Shown: positions 43,176 through 51,019 of the stretch, piece after piece
Position numbering within the stretch: the first letter of the stretch is position 1
How the letters are laid out: every line of letters starts with the position of its first letter
From: Terriglobia bacterium
Lineage (GTDB): Bacteria; Acidobacteriota; Terriglobia; Terriglobales; Acidobacteriaceae
Length of the DNA: 64,000 nt
NCBI GenBank assembly: GCA_020072645.1
Contig: JAIQGK010000008.1
Location: 62,001-126,000 of the forward strand
Direction of reading: 5' to 3'
Made by a program: the position numbers and the translations under genes
Notes under the pieces: generated by a model
What the model was told of the DNA's origin: nothing
The model's input: the letters and a program-made list of their open reading frames with translations, nothing else
Database searches by the model: none

Positions 43176-45686
43176 CTACTTGGGGTTGATGGTTACAGTG
43201 AACGAATTGTTTGCAGGGTTCGTATCCGTTCCGCTGAAACTAGCGACTCCGGTATCGGCAATGGAGCCGGCCTGAGTCGGGATTACGTTAATTGTCACTG
43301 TCATTGTGGAGCTTCCGTTCAGTGCAGAGGCATTGCACGTTATGGTGCCACCCGCTGTGCCCGGATCAGGAGTGGAGCAGGTTCCGAGAGACGTACTGGC
43401 AGAGGCGAACTGCAGGCTCGGTGGCAGATTGTTGGTAAAGACGACCGCATTGGCCACTGTCTTCTGGTTGTTCTTGATTTGCCACGTGTAGGTGTCTGCC
43501 GTTCCAACCGCCGGACCGCCATTCTGTGCCGAGCCAGTGACCTGAATATCGGTGGTGGTGGAAGGCGCAGAGATGGAAGTTGTGGACGATGCGGTATCGT
43601 CCGCGGGAGTCGGATCGGAGAGCGGGTTACCCGCGGCATCTTTCATGGAACCGCTGGCGGTGTTGGTGGTTTGCGCCGTCAATTGCAGCACAAGTGTCAC
43701 CGTGGCAGATCCGCTGCCGGCGATTGAGCCGAGATTGCAACTGATGCTGCCCGCAGCAGATGAGCACGTGCCCTGGCTGGCGGTGACGGAGATGAAAGTC
43801 GCTCCGCTGGTGGGCCAGGTGTCGTTCAGGCTTACTGCGGGAATGGTTGTCGTTGTCGTATTATTCACCTTGATCGTGTAGGTGGCGTTGGCGCCGGAAT
43901 TGACTGATGTTGGACCAACATCTGAGACGGAGATGTCCGGCGGTGCAGCGCTGAGCGACGGCGTCACCGCATTGGACTGCGCCGACTCAGGACTGTTACC
44001 TACAGCATTAGTTGCGTGAACGGTGAAAGTGTATGTAGTGCCGTCGGTCAGGCCTGCTACGTTGATTCCTGTGCAGGTCGCGCAGGCGTTGACACTAATA
44101 CTTGTCGGTGTCCCGCCGACCAAAGCAGTTACCGTGTAACCCGTAATCGGCGAACCGCCATCAGAGGCGGAGCCGGTCCAGGCTATGCTGGCTGAAGAAT
44201 CGCCTGCGACAGCGCTGACGTTGGTTGGGGTCGCCGGTGCGGTTGGCGCAAATGGCGTCACACTGTTGCTGGGAGCCGAATATGCGCTTGTACCCGCGGA
44301 GTTCGTAGCCGCAACTTCAAACTGGTACGTGACTCCGTTGATCAATCCGGTCACCACCGCTGAAGTCGGAACAATGGTTGTTCCTGGATCCGGTGCAACA
44401 GTGACATCCGGAACCAGAGTGCCGTTGGAAGCGGACGAGTTGTGAACGGTATAGCTGGAGATCGGCTGTCCATCCCCGGCTGGTTGCCAGCTCACGGTTG
44501 CTTGTGCATTGCCCGTCGTCGCGGTTACGTTCACAGGCGCGCCGGGAATCTGGAGCGTCGGCGGGGTCGGCAGTACTTCCCACCAATGACCGGAGCCGGG
44601 AGAATTGCCTGCGCTGGGATCGTCGCCAACAAAGAGAACCTCAGCCGCTGGATTGAACGCATCAAGTCCCAGGCCTGTAGCGAGATTGAAATTCACCGCA
44701 TATGACGTGTTTACGACGGTCCCTTCGGGCGTGATAGTGACCTTATCGACCACTGCGCCATTGGTGTAGTAGAGATTCTTGCCATCCAGGTTCGGATATT
44801 GCTGATCGCCGACCATGGCGACCGGAACGGGGACCTGTCCTGCAAGGATGTTCAGCGCGGTGCAAACCTGGAAGTTATTGCCTGCCGTATAGCACTGGTC
44901 CGCGTTGTGAAGTACCCAGGCGGAAAATCCATCACCGCCGTACAGGTCGTGACCAATCCAGCCCAAACCAAAGTTCTTTTTTCCGTCGGGGCTGTTGATG
45001 ACATCATTCTGCACGTTCGTGCAAGGCAGCGGATTCGTTAGCGGAGAAAGCACACGGACCACGGCGCCGCTGCGCAGTGAAGCCACGTAGAGATTACCAT
45101 CCGGTCCAATCGCTGCCCATGCAGGGGCCACCAGACTTGTCGAGCAGCCGGTGGTGCCCTTTTTACCTCCTCCTCCACCGCCACCCGAAAGCAAGACCTC
45201 GATGTTGAGCGGATCCACGATGCCGTGGCCGCCGTCAGAATCCGGGTGGAAGTGCATCCGATTTACCTGGCCCGCTGTGGCCGTGATGTTGGGAGCGTAG
45301 ATGGTGTTCGTCGTCGTATCCAGCGCCAGTGCTCCCGGCTTGAACTGCACGGAGCCGACAAAATTGATGCAGGTGTTTCGATTCACCGTGTATGGACCCG
45401 CAGAATCCAGATCAGGATCGTACCGGCAAAGACCAAGAATTTCATCACCGCCCCAGAAGTGGCGGTAGTGCTGGCCGGTTGCAGGATTGATGCCGGAACC
45501 TGTCAGGACAATGCCACCGCCGGGTGCAGTAACGTTATCGGCAAATTGAACCGTTGTCGTCTGGGCTGTAGCAGTCGCGGCCGCAAGAAGCACCAGACAG
45601 AAGAAGACGAGCCATGGGTGAGCGAACTTGGACCTGGAACGAAGGTTTGCGCCCTGGAGCACAACTGAGCAACTTTCTGTTGTCAT
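43176..45686 (-). CDS. secreted propeller-like/FN3/DUF11 protein, paralogue 1
   Basis: ATG 45686 (AAGGA 8 bp upstream) gives 836 residues. The signal peptide is WLVFFCLVLLAAATATAQ. Residues about 45-390 look like an NHL/SMP-type propeller (IGPDGNLYVASLRSGAVVRVLSP, LGWIGHDLYGGDGFSAWVL, EVLFVGDDPSAGN). Two FN3 domains follow (about 395-480, 485-580: SWQPAGDGQPISSYTVHN, GYTVTALVGG), then two DUF11-like domains (about 590-835). A Gly-rich insert (GGGGGGGKKG, about 170) is unique to this copy. It shares architecture and most sequence with the genes at 46457 and 61361. Likely extracellular; ligand unknown. Confidence 0.82.
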   Translation of the reverse strand: MTTESCSVVLQGANLRSRSKFAHPWLVFFCLVLLAAATATAQTTTVQFADNVTAPGGGIVLTGSGINPATGQHYRHFWGGDEILGLCRYDPDLDSAGPYTVNRNTCINFVGSVQFKPGALALDTTTNTIYAPNITATAGQVNRMHFHPDSDGGHGIVDPLNIEVLLSGGGGGGGKKGTTGCSTSLVAPAWAAIGPDGNLYVASLRSGAVVRVLSPLTNPLPCTNVQNDVINSPDGKKNFGLGWIGHDLYGGDGFSAWVLHNADQCYTAGNNFQVCTALNILAGQVPVPVAMVGDQQYPNLDGKNLYYTNGAVVDKVTITPEGTVVNTSYAVNFNLATGLGLDAFNPAAEVLFVGDDPSAGNSPGSGHWWEVLPTPPTLQIPGAPVNVTATTGNAQATVSWQPAGDGQPISSYTVHNSSASNGTLVPDVTVAPDPGTTIVPTSAVVTGLINGVTYQFEVAATNSAGTSAYSAPSNSVTPFAPTAPATPTNVSAVAGDSSASIAWTGSASDGGSPITGYTVTALVGGTPTSISVNACATCTGINVAGLTDGTTYTFTVHATNAVGNSPESAQSNAVTPSLSAAPPDISVSDVGPTSVNSGANATYTIKVNNTTTTTIPAVSLNDTWPTSGATFISVTASQGTCSSAAGSISCNLGSIAGSGSATVTLVLQLTAQTTNTASGSMKDAAGNPLSDPTPADDTASSTTSISAPSTTTDIQVTGSAQNGGPAVGTADTYTWQIKNNQKTVANAVVFTNNLPPSLQFASASTSLGTCSTPDPGTAGGTITCNASALNGSSTMTVTINVIPTQAGSIADTGVASFSGTDTNPANNSFTVTINPK

Positions 45687-46456
45687 GGAGATTTCCTTTT
45701 TTAAGGTTGTTTTGTTCCACGAGCCTGAGCTTCTTGAAGCTTTGTGTTATGTTGACTTGCCTTGCTCCCACTCTTATCCGTTGCCGCGCGTATGTCGTTG
45801 GCCGGCACTATTCTTATAAAGATCTAGTTACGAGCTAGCCTTAGTACTCGATTGAAGACACACATGCTCTGCAGCACATGGCAAGCATTTGCTTGTAGCA
45901 TGCTCCGGGCAGCCATGCTTCTTAACCCAGCGCACACAACCATTCAAGTTCGTTGAGGAACCGGATGGTAGTTGGGTAACTTTGTTTTGTAACCGGCTTC
46001 GGGCGGTGCAAAGGAAGATGCACTAGCTGGTTGCGATGCTCCGATGGTTCCTGACTTTCTCAGGTAGAAACCAATCTAGCTCCTCGGCACGAGAGCCGAG
46101 CATCCTTCTACTTTGAACTATATAGTCAAACACTTTATTTTTCCAGCACTAAAAACGATTAGATCAGTATTAAGAGCTATATCTGATGACAGTCTAAGTT
46201 TTGTAGTCCCAGGTGAGCTTAATTGAAACAAGGGCAAACGCAATATCGGTTATTTGGTCGAATTCACTTAGTCGCGGCGCCATAGCGATCACCCATAGAG
46301 CGGCAGAAGCCAGGATTGATTTGGAGATAATGCTGGCACAAGATCCTGTTTGGCAAGGTCTTAAACTGCTATGTGCCTACAAAGTTCGGGCTGCCGGATA
46401 CCAGGTTCGATTATCCGGCAGCCCGTTGGCTGCGCTTACAGTGTTTAGATCAATCG
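45687..46456. other. intergenic region with promoter of paralogue 1
   Basis: About 770 bp without a supported gene. On the minus strand TATAAGAAT at about 45808-45816 could be a -10 box for paralogue 1. At 45795-45805 a degenerate inverted repeat (TCG-N5-CGG) sits 114 bp upstream of its start, weakly like the operators of the related genes. The hairpin terminator of paralogue 2 lies at 46387-46425. The rest holds nothing I recognise. Confidence 0.45.
46387..46425 (-). terminator. hairpin terminator of paralogue 2
   Basis: CGGGCTGCCGGATA (46387-46400), 11-nt loop, TATCCGGCAGCCCG (46412-46425): a perfect 14-bp stem 32 bp beyond the stop of the minus-strand gene. The same stem core and the same loop length occur at 43124-43160. 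Confidence 0.75.
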
Positions 46457-48946
46457 TTATTTAGCGTTCAGAGTTACCGTAAACGAGTTGTTTGCGGGGT
46501 TCGTGTCAGTGCCGCTGAAACTAGCGGTCCCAGTGGTGGCAAGCGAACCGGCCTGAACCACGTTTACGTTTTCGGTCACGATCATCGTTGCGGCCGCAGC
46601 CAGTGAAGGCGCGTTGCACGTGATGGTGCCGCTGGTGCCCAGAGCGGGACCGGTGCAGGTTCCCACACTGGTATTGACAGATGCAAGCGTCGTACCGGGA
46701 GACATCGTGATCGTAAAGCTCAGTGCATTAGCCACTTGGTTCCCGGAATTCTTGATCTGCCACGTCAGGGTGTCAGCTGATTTCACAGCCGGACCACCAT
46801 TCTGCGCCGAACCAGTGACCTGAACATCGGTCGTGGTTTGTGGAGCAGAAATGGATGTCGTGGCCGAAGCGGTATCGTCTGCCGGCGTTGGATCAGTGAT
46901 CGGGCTACCGGCTGCATCCCTCATTGACACGGTGGCTTTGTTCGTGGTCTGCGCCGTCAGGCGCAGGACCAGAGTCACGGTTGCGCTTTTGCTCCCTGCA
47001 ATCGCGCCCAGGTTGCAATTGATGGTACCTGCCGCGGATGTGCAGGTGCCCTGGCTGGGAGTCACAGATACAAGCGCAGCTCCGCCTGTAGTGGGCCAGG
47101 TGTCAGAGACAAGCGCGTCTGGAATGGTTGACGTTGCGCTGTTGTTCACTGTGATTGTGTAGCTGGCATTGGCGCCGGAATTCACCGATGCCGGCCCGAC
47201 GTCAGTAATGGATGCATCCTGCGGCACGGCATTAATCTGCGGTGTCACCGCATTAGAGGGCGCAGATTCAGCGCTGTTGCCCACCGCGTTGGCTGCATGC
47301 ACAGTGAATGTATACGTGGTCCCGTTGGTGAGACCAGTTACGGCGGCGCCGGTGCAGGTAGCGCAGGCACTGGCAGTGATTCCGGAGGGGGCTCCGTTCA
47401 CCCGTGCGGTCACAGTGTATCCAGTGATCGCTGAGCCTCCGTCAGAAGCCGAAGCAGTCCAGGCGACCTGGGCCGAAGCATCGCCAGCAATGGCTGAGAC
47501 ATTGGTTGGAGCCGATGGCGCCGTTGGAGCAAACGGAGTTACGCTGTTGCTGGGCGCAGAGAACGGTCCGGTGCCCACGGAGTCAGTGGCTGCCACTTCA
47601 AATTGGTAGGTGACTCCGTTGGTCAATCCCGTAACCACCACAGAAGTAGGAACAATGGTTGTGCCCGGAGTCGGGCCTACAGTAACGTCCGGTACCAGAA
47701 TGCCATTCGAAGCAAATGAGTTGTGCACCGTGTAGCTGGTAATCTTCTGCCCATCTGGAGCCGGATTCCAGCTTACAGTTGCCTGTGCGTTACCAGCCGT
47801 CGCCGTGACGTTGATCGGAGCGCCAGGCAAAGCTGGCGGCGGGGGATTTGGCAGCACCTGCCACCAGTGCCCGGAGCCGGGAATGTTGCCGGCACTGGGA
47901 TCATCGCCTACAAATAGCACCTCGGCGGTCGGATTAAAGACGTCCAGACCAAAGCCGGTGGCAAGATTGAAGTTGGTGGCGTATGACGCGTTGACGGTAG
48001 TCCCGGCGGGGGTGACCGATACCCGGCTGATCACGGAACCATTGGTGTAGTAGAGGTTCTGACCATTCAGGTCCGGGTACGCCTGATCGCCGATCATTGT
48101 TGTCGGCGTCGGGATTTGGCCCGCCAGGATGTTCTGGCCTGTGCAGACGCTGAAGTTGTTGGCGGCTGTAAAGCACGTATCGGCATTGTGGACAACAAAG
48201 GCCGAGAAGCCGTCACCGCCGTACAGGTCATGGCCGATCCAGCCGAGACCAAAATTCTTCCTTCCATCAGGGCTGTTGATCACATCATTCTGGACGTTGT
48301 TGCAGGGCAGCGGATTAGTTTGCGGGGAGAGGATGCGAACGACATTGCCGCTCCGAAGCGACGCCAAATACAGATTGCCATCCGGTCCCAAAGCCGCCGA
48401 ATTCGGACCCACGAGACTCGTTTGGCAACCGACGCCTGATTGGCTGCTGACCAGAACCTCGATATTGACCGGGTCCACAACGCCGTGACCGGCGTCAGAG
48501 CCGGGCAGGAAGTGCATGCGAACAGCCTCGCTTGCCGTGGCCGTAATGTTCGGAATGTAGAGGTCGTTTGTGGTGCGATCAAACGCGATTTCGCCGGGCT
48601 TGAACTGGGTTGCGCCGATGAAATTGATGCAAGTGTTCCTGTTCACCGTGTAAGGGCCGGCGGTATCCAGATCGGGATCGTAGCGGCAGAGGCCCAGAAT
48701 TTCATCGCCGCCCCAGAAATGGCGGAAATGCTGGCCGGTTGCAGGGTTGATGCCGGTCCCGGTCAGGACAATTCCGCCGCCGGGCGCGGTGATACTTGAA
48801 GCAAATTGAACGGTGGTTGTAGTCTGCGCGCTTGCTGTAACAGCCACCAGAGATAACATCAGCACAAGGCCGATCCAGAAGTGGGCATGTTGCCTGACAC
48901 CACCCTGTACGTTTTGCGATGTAGCTTGGAAACTCGTTGTTTTCAT
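46457..48946 (-). CDS. secreted propeller-like/FN3/DUF11 protein, paralogue 2
   Basis: ATG 48946 (MKTTSFQATSQ), with GGAAGGG 7 bp upstream, gives 829 residues; a frame open to 49120 would run through the operator at 49025 and is rejected. The signal peptide is WIGLVLMLSLVAVTASAQ. Order of domains is as in paralogue 1: propeller-like part (LGPDGNLYLASLRSGNVVRIL), two FN3 (TVSWNPAPDGQKITSYTVHN) and two DUF11-like domains ending FSGTDTNPANNSFTVTLNAK. The end is nearly identical to the other copies, pointing to duplication. An ATATATCG, N5, CGATATAT palindrome is 90 bp upstream of the start. Confidence 0.82.
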   Translation of the reverse strand: MKTTSFQATSQNVQGGVRQHAHFWIGLVLMLSLVAVTASAQTTTTVQFASSITAPGGGIVLTGTGINPATGQHFRHFWGGDEILGLCRYDPDLDTAGPYTVNRNTCINFIGATQFKPGEIAFDRTTNDLYIPNITATASEAVRMHFLPGSDAGHGVVDPVNIEVLVSSQSGVGCQTSLVGPNSAALGPDGNLYLASLRSGNVVRILSPQTNPLPCNNVQNDVINSPDGRKNFGLGWIGHDLYGGDGFSAFVVHNADTCFTAANNFSVCTGQNILAGQIPTPTTMIGDQAYPDLNGQNLYYTNGSVISRVSVTPAGTTVNASYATNFNLATGFGLDVFNPTAEVLFVGDDPSAGNIPGSGHWWQVLPNPPPPALPGAPINVTATAGNAQATVSWNPAPDGQKITSYTVHNSFASNGILVPDVTVGPTPGTTIVPTSVVVTGLTNGVTYQFEVAATDSVGTGPFSAPSNSVTPFAPTAPSAPTNVSAIAGDASAQVAWTASASDGGSAITGYTVTARVNGAPSGITASACATCTGAAVTGLTNGTTYTFTVHAANAVGNSAESAPSNAVTPQINAVPQDASITDVGPASVNSGANASYTITVNNSATSTIPDALVSDTWPTTGGAALVSVTPSQGTCTSAAGTINCNLGAIAGSKSATVTLVLRLTAQTTNKATVSMRDAAGSPITDPTPADDTASATTSISAPQTTTDVQVTGSAQNGGPAVKSADTLTWQIKNSGNQVANALSFTITMSPGTTLASVNTSVGTCTGPALGTSGTITCNAPSLAAAATMIVTENVNVVQAGSLATTGTASFSGTDTNPANNSFTVTLNAK

Positions 48947-49571
48947 GTGCATTCCCTTCCAATCTCCTGGCCTCGGCCAAGGAGACACGCGAGTGAAATT
49001 TCTTCCCCGCAGTTTTTCCGTTCTTATATATCGCTTGACGATATATATTTTGAGACACACGCCTCCGGACGCAAATACGCCATCGGCATGCTTTCGCGGT
49101 GGTGCAAGCCATCCAGGCACTCAGCTCAAGATGAGCTGCGCCGGAAAGAGTGGACCATTACACGTTCCCGGAGAACGGATCCGCAGGAGTTTTGTCTTGA
49201 TCTTGCTTCGGGCTTGATCAAAACCGGCAGAGGCCACTTCCGTCACGTTGCGACTTGCCGGGTTAATCTCCGCCCCGTTCACTACCGCACCGCCCGACGG
49301 CGCGGTAGATCCCGGGGCGAACTGAAGATCGAGAAGAAACAGCTCTCACCCGCATACTGCACACGGCTCGTGGACTTGCTTTGTGAACAGTACGCGAACA
49401 ACTATGTAGCGCTGCGCCGATTCTATTCCGCGGCGTGCCGTGCTACAAAATAAGAACCAGTGACTTTGCTTTCTATAGGAAAAGACTCGCGAAAGATAAA
49501 ACTGGGTCACTTGGATGAGAGTATTTAAAACCATAGTCTGGTACTAAGAACCACGCGCTTGCGCTGGTGCA
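48947..49571. other. intergenic region upstream of paralogue 2
   Basis: About 625 bp. It holds the palindromic operator at 49025-49047 and, on the minus strand, TATATAAGAA next to it as a possible -10. In 49320-49440 a plus-strand stretch translates as LKIEKKQLSPAYCTRLVDLL and then EQYANNYVALRRFYSA, which looks protein-like, but it has no start or known family and may be a decayed fragment. Confidence 0.4.
49025..49047. promoter_or_regulatory. palindromic operator, ATATATCG-N5-CGATATAT
   Basis: Left arm 49026-49033, spacer CTTGA 49034-49038, right arm 49039-49046 are perfectly complementary, extended by one further T-A pair (49025/49047). The centre is 90 bp upstream of the start of the paralogue 2 gene. 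The same core with a 5-bp spacer occurs at 50399, 59871 and 61249. Confidence 0.65.
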
Positions 49572-50300
49572 TCAAGCCGCAGTGACGTTGCCTTTGATGA
49601 GACGTCTGCTGAGTGGAGAGCCAGTCTCTTGTTGCAGCTTCATGATCGGATGCAAAGAATGACACGCGTCACAATGCGTCAGCATGGGAGCGAGAAATTC
49701 GCGCAACTTGCGCCGCGCGCGACGCAGACGGCTCATCGCGTTGGCTTCAGTAATACCAAGCTTACGCGCAGCTTCGGCGATGCTTGATCCGCCTGCGCCT
49801 GCGAGTTCCCAGACTTCACGATAGTTGTCTCGCAAGCTGGCAACGGCATGCAGCAGCGCACTGTGTAATTCCACTTCTTCCACTGACGCCAATGGATCCG
49901 GGCGCGGATCGGCCAGCACTTCGCGCATGCCTGATTCTCCTTCTTCCTGCTGATAGTGTGGTTCAAGCGGTTCGAGCAGATGCTTGCGGCTCTTTCGCAA
50001 CCGCGTGCGCGCAGCATTCCGCGCGATTTGCAAGACCCAGTGACCGAAACAATCGCTCGACCGGATGTTCTTCAGATTGAGCATGACCTTCAATGCGGTG
50101 TCCTGGATCACGTCTTCTGCTTCGGCGTGGTCGCGCAGGATGGCCAAAGCAACTGCTTTGATTCGCGGAAGATGCGTCGCCAGAAGAACTGGCAGCAACT
50201 CTGTTTCGCCGGATTGTACGCGGCGGATGAGTTCTACTTCCAAAAGTACTGTGGGGCAATTATCCTGAAGGGCAGGATACACTTCACCTGGGGAGACCAT
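49572..50300 (-). CDS. ECF sigma factor A
   Basis: ATG 50300 gives 242 residues. Sigma region 2: LPRIKAVALAILRDHAEAEDVIQDTALKVM is the recognisable stretch (shown in parts AEAEDVIQDTALKVM, FGHWVLQIARNAARTRLRK). Region 4: LRDNYREVWELAGAGG, then LGITEANAMSRLRRARRKL. After region 4 a tail with HCDACHSLHP carries CxxC plus His, which could bind zinc or sense redox; no separate anti-sigma gene is adjacent. It is near-identical over long stretches to sigma factor B (59984). Both have the same untranslated leader (AGAAGTAGGGATGTATTTA) just before the start codon, where the frame differs between them, showing that the leader is not coding. Confidence 0.88.
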   Translation of the reverse strand: MVSPGEVYPALQDNCPTVLLEVELIRRVQSGETELLPVLLATHLPRIKAVALAILRDHAEAEDVIQDTALKVMLNLKNIRSSDCFGHWVLQIARNAARTRLRKSRKHLLEPLEPHYQQEEGESGMREVLADPRPDPLASVEEVELHSALLHAVASLRDNYREVWELAGAGGSSIAEAARKLGITEANAMSRLRRARRKLREFLAPMLTHCDACHSLHPIMKLQQETGSPLSRRLIKGNVTAA

Positions 50301-50943
50301 GCTGTAAATACATCCCTACTTCTGGCCCGGCACTGGCTATGGATTCCGGAAAGATCAATAGCTTTCATCTCATCGGTGACGTAAGTCTATGAAAGGAGTA
50401 TCGCTTCACGACATTAAAAGATCACTGTTTTTATTTACAGAAAAGATCAACAGAATGCTTCAGAAAGTTGAGGGTGGTGCAGCCTCATTCCCCCAAAAAT
50501 ATACCCTGACGATAATTTATTTTTTTATTCCATTTTCAGAACAAGAATAGACAATTCTGAGTGTTTATTTTTATTAAGGCTTGAGCCCACTTTGGGCAAT
50601 CACTTTCAGGACTGGTAACAAAAAAATTACCATTGTTTTGGGTGCACCGATTTTGTTTATTCTCCCTCTACTACTGCGGTTTTTGTCCGGCTCCCTCAAA
50701 ATATGATTCGGCAGGCTTAGTAAGCTTACGAAGTTGTATTGAACGAGGCTGGCAATCGCACGGACTAAGCAGGTGTTAGTTGCCCTTAGTTTACAAAATG
50801 CAATCATGGAAACGTTGCTCTCGCGATTTCCTGGTCCATGCCTACTAGTCTATGTTTTTTGTCGGCTATATATCCCTCCTCTTCTAGCAATGCTTGGATT
50901 TGTTTAGTACATCCACTGTGGCCGTGTGACTGTACATACTAAT
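50301..50943. other. intergenic region upstream of ECF sigma A
   Basis: About 640 bp; very AT-rich between about 50410 and 50640. It contains the leader shared with the other sigma gene (50303-50325) and the operator-like repeat at 50399-50413. No gene was identified; short frames on either strand lack ribosome-binding sites and family similarity. Confidence 0.45.
50399..50413. promoter_or_regulatory. operator-like inverted repeat, TATCG-N5-CGACA
   Basis: TATCG (50399-50403), spacer CTTCA, CGACA (50409-50413). The core TCG-N5-CGA is symmetric, with one mismatch further out. The spacer differs from that at 49034 by one base. The centre (50406) is 106 bp upstream of the sigma A start, the same distance as in the sigma B and paralogue 3 genes. 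Confidence 0.55.
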
Positions 50944-51012
50944 GCGGCTGCCGAATCGCGGGGTCTCCAGCAGACCCCATGTTGGTCTGCTGGTGCGGAC
51001 ACGGCAGCCCGC
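50944..51012 (-). terminator. nested hairpin behind the copper/haem cluster
   Basis: An inner perfect 10-bp stem CCAGCAGACC (50967-50976)/GGTCTGCTGG (50984-50993) sits inside outer arms GCGGCTGCCG (50944-50953) and CGGCAGCCCGC (51002-51012, one bulge). It begins 8 bp beyond the stop of the minus-strand gene at 51020. The outer arms share the GGCTGCCG core with the hairpins at 43124 and 46387. Confidence 0.65.
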
Positions 51013-51019
51013 GTCTGTT

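Noticed and set aside
48947-49120. N-terminal extension of paralogue 2
   Set aside because: Runs through the operator at 49025 and precedes a well-placed Shine-Dalgarno and signal peptide.
49320-49452. Possible small protein or transposase fragment (EQYANNYVALRRFYSA region)
   Set aside because: Protein-like composition but no start codon with ribosome-binding site and no family I can name; kept only as a note on the intergenic region.
49572-50300. CxxCH (CDACH) in ECF sigma A as a haem c site
   Set aside because: The protein is cytoplasmic with no signal peptide; a zinc or redox role is more plausible.
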